Part shown: positions 58,753-64,000 of the stretch, piece by piece | How positions within the stretch are numbered: the stretch's first letter is position 1 | How the letters are laid out: the number at the start of each line of letters is the position of its first letter | Assembly (NCBI RefSeq): GCF_014646275.1 | Contig: NZ_BMND01000011.1 | Coordinates: forward strand, 1-64,000 | Origin: Streptomyces kronopolitis | GTDB lineage: Bacteria; Actinomycetota; Actinomycetes; Streptomycetales; Streptomycetaceae | Direction of reading: 5' to 3' | Length of the DNA stretch: 64,000 nt | Notes under the pieces: model-generated | Told to the model about the DNA's origin: nothing | What the model saw: the letters and a program-made list of their open reading frames with translations, nothing else | Database searches by the model: none | Translations under genes and position numbers: made by a program

Positions 58753-59340
58753 TCACACCACCGCGCCGCTGCCCGGCAGGTCGTCGTCCTCGTCGTCGTT
58801 CTTCATCCGGGCCACCAGGGTGGCGAACCCGCCGAGGAAGCCGCCGATGCCCAGCAGCGTGATCCACCACGTCACGGGCTGCTGGAGCAGCACCATGGTC
58901 ACCAGCAGCAGCGGGCCGCCGAGCACCGCGATCCAGGCGAACCTGGCGGTGACGTCGACCTGCGGCAGCGGGGGCGGTTCGGGCGGGGTGAAGTGGCCCT
59001 CGTCCGCGTCGTCGAGGTCGTCGTCGGAGGCCTCGGCGGCGTTCCAGTCGCGGGGGCCGACGCCCGGCGCGTAGACCACGAAGCTGCCCGGCCGCGCGGC
59101 GCCGGCCGGCGGATCCCCGGCCCCGCCGGTGGGCTTGGTGTCCGCCGCGCCCGGATCATCCGCCGCGCTCTTCCCGTCCTTCCCGTCCTTCTCCTTGCCC
59201 TCGCCGTCGCCGGTCGCGGGGGCCGGCGGGATGTCCTCCACGGGGAACGCCGGCTGCTCGCCGTAGCCCGCCACGATCTCGGCCCAGGCGGCCTCTTCGT
59301 CCAGCGGGTCCCGGGGGTCGCGGGGGCTATGCTCCGCCAC
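58753..59340 (-). CDS. Acidic membrane protein with two C-terminal helices
   Basis: The 195-residue protein has an acidic, Pro/Lys-rich cytosolic N-terminus, a conserved FVVYAPGVGPRDWNAAEASDDD stretch around residue 90, and two hydrophobic helices near the C-terminus (about 135-155 and 160-180), ending in an acidic tail. It resembles small mycobacterial proteins beside plsC. The GTG has GGGAGGGGA 9 nt upstream and the start overlaps the lipase gene by 14 nt. Function unknown. Confidence 0.82.
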   Translation of the reverse strand: MAEHSPRDPRDPLDEEAAWAEIVAGYGEQPAFPVEDIPPAPATGDGEGKEKDGKDGKSAADDPGAADTKPTGGAGDPPAGAARPGSFVVYAPGVGPRDWNAAEASDDDLDDADEGHFTPPEPPPLPQVDVTARFAWIAVLGGPLLLVTMVLLQQPVTWWITLLGIGGFLGGFATLVARMKNDDEDDDLPGSGAVV

Positions 59341-60130
59341 GGTCCGCCGTCCCCTCCCGGGCGGTGCCCGCCGCGTCCGCCGCCTGCGGGGCGAGCCGGG
59401 TGATGAAGGCGAGGGTGTCCTCGAAGATCTGCTCGGCGTCGTGGTCGAGCGTCGCGACGTGGTAGCTGCGCTCCAGCAGCGTCTGGCGGACATCGGTCGA
59501 GGAGACCCGGCTGAGGATGCGCTCGGAGTCCACCGGCGGGACGACATGGTCCTGCGGGCTGCTCATCACCAGCAACGGCTGGGTGACGCGCGGGAGTTCG
59601 GAGTCGACCTGCTGGAAGAACCGGCGCAGCGAGTGCGCGGCGTGCAGCGGCACCCGGTCGTAGCCGACCTCCTCGGCGCCGGGCTTGGCGATGTCGCTGG
59701 CGATCCCCTTGGTCGTCCGCACGAGGTGGCGCAGCACCGGCAGCAGCGGTCCGGCGGCGTCGTGCACCTTGTTGGCGGGGTTGACCACCGCGACCCCGCT
59801 GATCGCGTCGCCGTGCTTGGCGGCCAGCCGCAGTGCCAGCGCGCCGCCCATCGACAGGCCGCAGACGAAGACCGCGGTGCAGCGCTCGGTCAGCGCCCGC
59901 AGTTCACGGTCGACCTCGGCGTACCAGTCCTGCCAGGTCGTGATCTGGAGGTCCTGCCAGCGGGTGCCGTGGCCGGGCAGCAGCGGGAGGCTGACCGTGA
60001 GTCCCCGGTCGGCCAGATACTCGGCCCAGGGGCGTACGGACTGGGGGGAGCCGGTGAAGCCGTGGCACACGAGGACGCCGACCTCTCCGCCGTCACGGCG
60101 GAACGGCTCGGTTCCGGGAAGGAGCGGCAC
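59327..60130 (-). CDS. Alpha/beta-hydrolase, carboxylesterase/monoacylglycerol-lipase type
   Basis: The 267-residue enzyme has the oxyanion loop VLVCHGFTGSPQSVRPWAEYL, the nucleophile elbow VCGLSMGGALALRLA (Ser), SSPQDHVVPP (Asp) and ERSYHVATLDHDAE (His). This is the layout of Est30/monoacylglycerol lipase carboxylesterases. It would hydrolyse short- or medium-chain esters, fitting the acyltransferase gene divergent to it. The GTG start has GGAG 8 nt upstream. The cap region (LLPGHGTRWQDLQITTW) is small. Confidence 0.9.
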   Translation of the reverse strand: MPLLPGTEPFRRDGGEVGVLVCHGFTGSPQSVRPWAEYLADRGLTVSLPLLPGHGTRWQDLQITTWQDWYAEVDRELRALTERCTAVFVCGLSMGGALALRLAAKHGDAISGVAVVNPANKVHDAAGPLLPVLRHLVRTTKGIASDIAKPGAEEVGYDRVPLHAAHSLRRFFQQVDSELPRVTQPLLVMSSPQDHVVPPVDSERILSRVSSTDVRQTLLERSYHVATLDHDAEQIFEDTLAFITRLAPQAADAAGTAREGTADRGGA

Positions 60131-60277
60131 CGCGGGACTCCGATCGATGAGGGGGCCTGGCGAGTTACCCCAGGGTACGCAACGGGACGGCGGGCGGGTA
60201 GGTCCGGTGACGGGCGCGACGCGAGCGGGCCACCGCGGCAGGTTAAGGTCTTTGCGTCACACACAGGAGGCAGTCGG

Positions 60278-61027
60278 TTGATCTACGGCGCAATGAAGTT
60301 TTCCATCGGCGGGTCGCTGAAGCTTGCCTTCAGGCCCTGGGTGGAAGGCATCGAGAACATCCCCGCCGAGGGTCCGGCGATCCTCGCGAGCAACCATCTG
60401 TCCTTCTCGGACTCCTTCTTCCTGCCCGCGGTGCTGGACCGGAAGGTCACCTTCATCGCCAAGGCCGAGTACTTCACCTCGCCGGGCGTGAAGGGCAAGC
60501 TGACCGCCGCGTTCTTCAAGGGCGTGGGCCAGCTGCCGGTCGACCGCTCCGGCGGCCGCGGCGCGGGCGAGGCGGCGATCAAGAGCGGCATCGAGGTGCT
60601 GGAGCGCGGTGAGCTGTTCGGCATCTACCCGGAGGGCACCCGCTCCCCGGACGGCCGGCTCTACCGCGGCAAGCCGGGCGGCCTGGCACGGGTGGCGCTG
60701 GCCACCGGGGCGCCGGTCATCCCCGTGGCGATGATCGACACCGAGAAGGTGCAGCCCCCGGGCAAGGTCGTGCCCAAGATGATCCGGCCGGGCATCCGCA
60801 TCGGCAAGCCGCTGGACTTCACCCGCTACCAGGGCATGGAGGGCGACCGCTTCATCCTGCGGTCGGTCACCGACGAGGTCATGTACGAGATCATGAAGCT
60901 GTCCGGCCAGGAGTACGTCGACATCTACGCGACCGCGGCCAAGCGCCAGATCGCCGACGCCGCGAAGGCGGCGGAGGCGAAGCGGAAGGCCGAGGCGGAG
61001 CAGGCCAAGAAGGCGGCCGCCGAATAG
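60278..61027 (+). CDS. plsC: 1-acyl-sn-glycerol-3-phosphate acyltransferase
   Basis: PlsC acylates lysophosphatidate in phospholipid synthesis. The 249-residue protein has SNHLSFSD (HX4D), GVGQLPVDRSGGRG, and FGIYPEGTRSPDG (EGTR) motifs in the right spacing, then a Lys/Ala-rich tail. I chose the TTG at 60278 because AGGAGG lies 7 nt upstream; ATG 60293 would be 22 nt away. TAAGGT at about 60244 may be the -10. It sits upstream of the MacS-type kinase gene. Confidence 0.92.
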   Translation: MIYGAMKFSIGGSLKLAFRPWVEGIENIPAEGPAILASNHLSFSDSFFLPAVLDRKVTFIAKAEYFTSPGVKGKLTAAFFKGVGQLPVDRSGGRGAGEAAIKSGIEVLERGELFGIYPEGTRSPDGRLYRGKPGGLARVALATGAPVIPVAMIDTEKVQPPGKVVPKMIRPGIRIGKPLDFTRYQGMEGDRFILRSVTDEVMYEIMKLSGQEYVDIYATAAKRQIADAAKAAEAKRKAEAEQAKKAAAE

Positions 61028-61076
61028 CACGGACAGGGCCGAGACCGGGCGCGGGCGTCCGGCGAGGGGGACGGCG

Positions 61077-62393
61077 ATGACGGATACCGACACGGACACG
61101 GACACCGGGACGGTGCGCGGGGCCCCGGCGGCCCGGCGCCGCGGCGAGCGCCCCGCGAAGGTGCTGCGGATGTCCGTCGAACTCCCGCTGTGGCGGGCGC
61201 TCACCGGCTACCGGATCCTCACCCTCCTCTACGCCCTGTTCCTGTTCGCGCTGGCCTACCGGCGCTACGACCATCCGCTCGGCGCCGCCGCGTACATGGG
61301 CGCGCTGACGCTCTGGATGGCGCTGACCTGGCGGCGCACCGTGTCGGCGGAGCGCTGCACCCGGCAGTTCCTCGCCGCCGACCTCGCCTTCGCGGTCGGT
61401 GGCATCCTGCTCACGCCGCTGGTCGACAGCCACGCCCGCATCATGGGCGGCGGGCCGACGCTGCCGTCCATCTGGACGGCGGGCGCGGTCCTCGGCTTCG
61501 CGATCAAGGGCGGCTGGCGCTGGGCGGCGGTGGCCTCCAGCTTCGTGGCGGTGGCCAATCTGGTCGAGCGCCAGGTGCCGGCCCGCGACACCGTCCACAA
61601 TGTGGTGCTGGTGTGGGTGGCCAGCGTCGGCATCGGCTATGTCGTCGAGGTGGCCCGCTCCAGCGAGCGCACCCTCGCGCGCGCCCTCCAGATCGAGGCG
61701 GCCACCCGGGAGCGGGAGCGGCTGGCCCGCGACATCCACGACAGCGTGCTCCAGGTGCTGGCGATGGTGCAGCGGCGCGGCAACGAGATCGGCGGCGAGG
61801 CGGCCGACCTCGGCCGGATGGCCGGTGAACAGGAGGTCGCGCTGCGGACCCTGGTCGCCGGCGGGCTGTTGCCGCACGCCGGTCCGCCCGGCGGCGCCGC
61901 GACCGCGGTGCCGCACCAGGCGGGGGACGCGCCGCCGGGCGCGGCGTCCGGCAGCGGGCCATGCGATGTGCGGGCGCTGCTCGCGCCGTTCGCCGGCCGC
62001 GGGGTCACCTTCTCCGAGCCGGGCGCCCCGGTGGAGCTGCCCGCCGCCGCGGCGGCGGAGCTGGCGGCCGCCGTCAGTGCCGCGCTGGACAATGTCCGGG
62101 TGCATGCGGGCGAGGGCGCCCGGGCGTGGATCCTGGTGGAGGACGAACCGGAGGCGGTGCTGGTGACCGTCCGCGACGACGGCCCGGGCATCGCCGAGGG
62201 CCGGCTCGCCGACGCCGAGCGGGAGGGCCGCCTGGGGGTGGCCCTGTCGATCCGCGGCCGGCTGCGGGAGCTGGGCGGCAGCGCCCGGTGGGTCTCGGTC
62301 CCCGGCCAGGGCACGGAAGTGGAGTTGACGGTTCCCAAGCAGGGCGCGTCGGTCGCGTCCGAGGGCACACGACGGGGGAAGGCGGGCGCGTGA
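61077..62393 (+). CDS. macS: MacS-type sensor histidine kinase
   Basis: A 438-residue kinase of the NarX/LiaS class with five or six N-terminal membrane helices (about 40-200) and no extracellular domain. The HisKA_3 helix has RLARDIHDSVLQVLAMVQRR (His about 226) and the ATP site has ALDNVRVHAGEGARAW and VRDDGPGIAEG. It resembles the Streptomyces coelicolor MacS sensor, reported to influence morphogenesis and actinorhodin. An acidic DTDTDTDTG stretch precedes. The ATG has GAGGGGG upstream. The stop overlaps macR as GTGA. Confidence 0.87.
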   Translation: MTDTDTDTDTGTVRGAPAARRRGERPAKVLRMSVELPLWRALTGYRILTLLYALFLFALAYRRYDHPLGAAAYMGALTLWMALTWRRTVSAERCTRQFLAADLAFAVGGILLTPLVDSHARIMGGGPTLPSIWTAGAVLGFAIKGGWRWAAVASSFVAVANLVERQVPARDTVHNVVLVWVASVGIGYVVEVARSSERTLARALQIEAATRERERLARDIHDSVLQVLAMVQRRGNEIGGEAADLGRMAGEQEVALRTLVAGGLLPHAGPPGGAATAVPHQAGDAPPGAASGSGPCDVRALLAPFAGRGVTFSEPGAPVELPAAAAAELAAAVSAALDNVRVHAGEGARAWILVEDEPEAVLVTVRDDGPGIAEGRLADAEREGRLGVALSIRGRLRELGGSARWVSVPGQGTEVELTVPKQGASVASEGTRRGKAGA

Positions 62394-63061
62394 ACGAGCA
62401 GCCGGCGCTGAAGGTCATGGTGGTCGACGACCACCCGATGTGGCGCGACGCGGTCGCCCGGGATCTGGCGGAGGCCGGGTTCGAGGTCGTGGCGACGGCC
62501 GGGGACGGCCTCCAGGCGGTGCGCAGGGCGCAGGCCGCGGCGCCCGATGTGCTGGTCCTCGACCTCAATCTGCCGGGACTGCCCGGCGTGCGGGTGTGCA
62601 AGGAACTCGTCGCCGCCCGCCCGGCGCTGCGCGTGCTGGTGCTGTCCGCGAGCGGCGAGCACGCCGATGTGCTGGAGGCGGTCAAGTCCGGGGCGACGGG
62701 CTATCTGCTGAAGTCGGCGAGCACCCAGGAGCTGCTGGACGCGGTGCGTCGCACGGCCGCCGGCGACGCGGTCTTCACCCCGGGCCTGGCCGGTCTGGTG
62801 CTGGGCGAGTACCGCCGGCTGGCGGCCGAACCTTCCCCCGCGACCCCGGACGAGCCGGGCGCACCGCAGCTGACGGACCGGGAGACCGAGGTGCTGCGCC
62901 TGGTCGCCAAGGGGCTCTCGTACAAGCAGATCGCCGAACGGCTGGTCATCTCGCACCGCACGGTGCAGAACCACGTCCAGAACACCCTCGGCAAGCTCCA
63001 GTTGCACAATCGCGTGGAGCTGGTGCGCTACGCCATCGAGCGCGGCCTCGACGAGGTGTGA
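62390..63061 (+). CDS. macR: MacR-type response regulator
   Basis: The 223-residue NarL-family regulator has VMVVDDHPMWR (acidic pair), VLVLDLNLPGLPG (phospho-Asp about 56), VLSASGEHADV (Ser) and YLLKSASTQEL (Lys), all intact. The LuxR helix-turn-helix reads LTDRETEVLRLVAKGLSYKQIAERL and HRTVQNHVQNTLGKLQLHNRVELVRYA. The GTG overlaps the macS stop. MacR is reported to bind palindromes like TGAGTACnnGTACTCA; I did not find such a box upstream of this pair. Confidence 0.87.
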   Translation: MNEQPALKVMVVDDHPMWRDAVARDLAEAGFEVVATAGDGLQAVRRAQAAAPDVLVLDLNLPGLPGVRVCKELVAARPALRVLVLSASGEHADVLEAVKSGATGYLLKSASTQELLDAVRRTAAGDAVFTPGLAGLVLGEYRRLAAEPSPATPDEPGAPQLTDRETEVLRLVAKGLSYKQIAERLVISHRTVQNHVQNTLGKLQLHNRVELVRYAIERGLDEV

Positions 63062-63070
63062 CCGGCGCGG

Positions 63071-63104
63071 CCGCCACCCGGAGGGAGCCGCCACCCGGAG
63101 GGAG
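63071..63104. repeat. Tandem 17-bp duplication after macR
   Basis: CCGCCACCCGGAGGGAG occurs twice in tandem (63071-63087 and 63088-63104) directly downstream of the macR stop. Confidence 0.9.
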
Positions 63105-63135
63105 CCGCTCGTACGGGTGAACGCCCCTCCCCAAC

Positions 63136-63164
63136 TGCCCGGTAAATGCCCGGTAAATCACCGG
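63136..63164. promoter_or_regulatory. Candidate operator upstream of pfkA
   Basis: Two tandem 11-bp units TGCCCGGTAAA (63136-63146, 63147-63157) are followed by TCACCGG, so CCGGT-AAATC-ACCGG also forms an inverted repeat. They lie about 50 nt upstream of a TAGCGT -10 box (63206-63211), a typical activator position. Confidence 0.45.
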
Positions 63165-63205
63165 CATCACTGTTTGCCCCATTCCTGAGTGACCCAGATC
63201 ACCAT

Positions 63206-63211
63206 TAGCGT
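63206..63211 (+). promoter_or_regulatory. -10 box upstream of pfkA
   Basis: TAGCGT fits TAnnnT and lies about 59 nt before the pfkA ATG. A GTGACC-CAGATCAC half-palindrome overlaps the -35 region. Confidence 0.45.
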
Positions 63212-63270
63212 GACCGGCGTCGGATCGAAGACGGCCGTGCGCGGCCACTGACGGGATGTAGGTGACAGCG

Positions 63271-64000
63271 ATGCGGGTCGGAGTACTGACCGGCGGCGGC
63301 GACTGCCCCGGTCTGAACGCGGTGATCAGGGGTGTCGTCCGCAAGGGCACCCAGGAGTACGGATATGACTTCGTCGGCTTCCGGGACGGCTGGCGCGGGC
63401 CCCTGGAGGGCGACACCGTCCCGCTGGACATCCCGGCGGTGCGCGGCATCCTGCCCCGCGGCGGCACGGTCCTCGGATCCTCCCGGACCAACCCCTTCAA
63501 GGAGAACGACGGCGTCCGCCGGATCCGGGAGACGCTCGCCAAGGAAGAGGTCGGGGCGCTGATCGCGATCGGCGGCGAGGACACCCTCGGCGTCGCCGCC
63601 CGGCTCCACGCCGAGCACGCGATCCCCTGCGTCGGCGTCCCCAAGACCATCGACAACGACCTGTCGGCCACGGACTACACCTTCGGTTTCGACACCGCCG
63701 TCGGGGTCGCCACCGAGGCCATCGACCGGCTGCACACCACCGCCGAGTCCCATATGCGGGTCCTGGTCGTCGAGGTGATGGGCCGGCACGCCGGCTGGAT
63801 CGCGCTGCACTCGGGCCTGGCCGGCGGGGCGAACGTCATCCTGATCCCGGAGCAGCGCTTCGACATCGAGCAGGTCTGCCGGTGGATCGAGTCCCGCTTC
63901 AAGGTCCGCTACGCCCCGATCGTGGTCGTCGCCGAGGGCGCGATGCCCAAGGACGGCCAGATGGTGCTCAAGGACGACTCCACCGACTCCTTCGGGCACG
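63271..64000 (+). CDS. pfkA: 6-phosphofructokinase, N-terminal part
   Basis: The gene runs off the right edge; 243 codons are visible. The PFK motifs are VGVLTGGGDCPGLNAVIR, RGILPRGGTVLGSSRTNP, IGGEDTLGVA, the catalytic PKTIDNDLSATDYTFGFDTA and MGRHAGWIALHSGLAGGANVILIPE. It phosphorylates fructose 6-phosphate. At the phosphoryl-donor site the residues after GGE are Asp-Thr and the TIDND loop begins with Pro-Lys, the combination usual in PPi-using enzymes, so ATP use should not be assumed. The ATG 63271 has TAGGTGA 6 nt upstream; GTG 63262 is possible. Confidence 0.93.
   Translation, partial: MRVGVLTGGGDCPGLNAVIRGVVRKGTQEYGYDFVGFRDGWRGPLEGDTVPLDIPAVRGILPRGGTVLGSSRTNPFKENDGVRRIRETLAKEEVGALIAIGGEDTLGVAARLHAEHAIPCVGVPKTIDNDLSATDYTFGFDTAVGVATEAIDRLHTTAESHMRVLVVEVMGRHAGWIALHSGLAGGANVILIPEQRFDIEQVCRWIESRFKVRYAPIVVVAEGAMPKDGQMVLKDDSTDSFGH

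Noticed and set aside
61028..61076. MacR palindrome (TGAGTAC-type) upstream of macS
   Set aside because: The short gap has no such palindrome; autoregulation is not supported by the visible sequence.
1..64000. CRISPR arrays, tRNA/rRNA genes, prophage or integrative elements
   Set aside because: No regularly spaced repeats, tRNA-like cloverleaf with CCA-region motifs, integrase or phage genes were seen; codon use appears uniform throughout.

Overview
The window is chromosomal DNA from an actinomycete, almost certainly a Streptomyces or a very close relative. The evidence is very high GC with strong third-position GC, many GTG and TTG starts, actinobacteria-only families (PspAA, DUF3043, DUF5304, the Rhomboid-like/DUF2156 pair, QcrCAB with an aa3 oxidase), -10 boxes of the form TAnnnT, and a SAM-IV riboswitch. 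Nearly every gene is housekeeping or core-envelope. I see no prophage, insertion sequence, CRISPR array, tRNA or rRNA.

Layout. (1) 1-4035: E2 of a 2-oxoacid dehydrogenase (cut by the window edge), its E3 lpdA, and leucyl aminopeptidase. (2) 4235-11841: late cobalamin genes cobS, cobT and an MBL-cobU fusion, with an O-methyltransferase-like gene inside the cobT-cobU run, interrupted by a membrane protein, a rhomboid-like protein and an MprF-like aminoacyl-phospholipid synthase. (3) 12003-19843: small conserved genes, pspA-pspAA, a LiaSR-like two-component system and an RND exporter, i.e. an envelope-stress block. (4) 19975-21906: a 36-residue peptide coupled to an isoaspartyl-methyltransferase-like enzyme, then a secreted DUF4430 protein. 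(5) 21963-28427: nadA, an ErpA/IscA-type Fe-S carrier, a membrane-anchored protein, adenosine kinase, and a cysteine desulfurase fused to TusA. (6) 28778-38168: the aerobic respiratory supercomplex, ctaC-ctaD-ctaF and ctaE-qcrC-qcrA-qcrB, with an L,D-transpeptidase and a degenerate receiver protein between the two runs. (7) 38331-42749: trpD, a SAM-IV riboswitch with a tiny leader ORF ahead of a SufS-like enzyme, a 0.5-kb inverted repeat, then a stand-alone Lrp sensor domain and a rhomboid protease. (8) 42945-48609: zinc-ribbon and NYN proteins, two NlpC/P60 hydrolases (the first with a probable c-di-AMP riboswitch), and a metallopeptidase lipoprotein. (9) 48563-61027: the actinobacterial lipid/mannoside neighbourhood: polyprenol-type mannosyltransferase, PimB-like transferase, acyl-CoA synthetase, phosphoesterase, SRPBCC protein, ArsA-like ATPase, DUF5304, ROK glucokinase, EEP hydrolase, lipase and acyltransferase. 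(10) 61077-64000: a MacS/MacR-type two-component system and the start of pfkA.

How it works together: E2/E3, qcr/cta, glk and pfkA form central carbon metabolism and respiration; nadA, erpA, the desulfurases and the riboswitch-controlled enzyme form an Fe-S/sulfur theme; pspA, LiaSR-like, NlpC, Ldt, MprF-like, PimB and PlsC form an envelope theme.

The items I would look at first are the inverted repeat at 41187-41662 (two 18-bp hairpins with different but internally compensated stems and identical 13-nt loops), the Asp-Gly-rich mini-peptide plus methyltransferase at 19975-21179, the SAM-IV riboswitch/leader unit at 39486-39775, and a set of at least eight genes whose start codons lie 6-8 nt after a TAnnnT box and so look leaderless.
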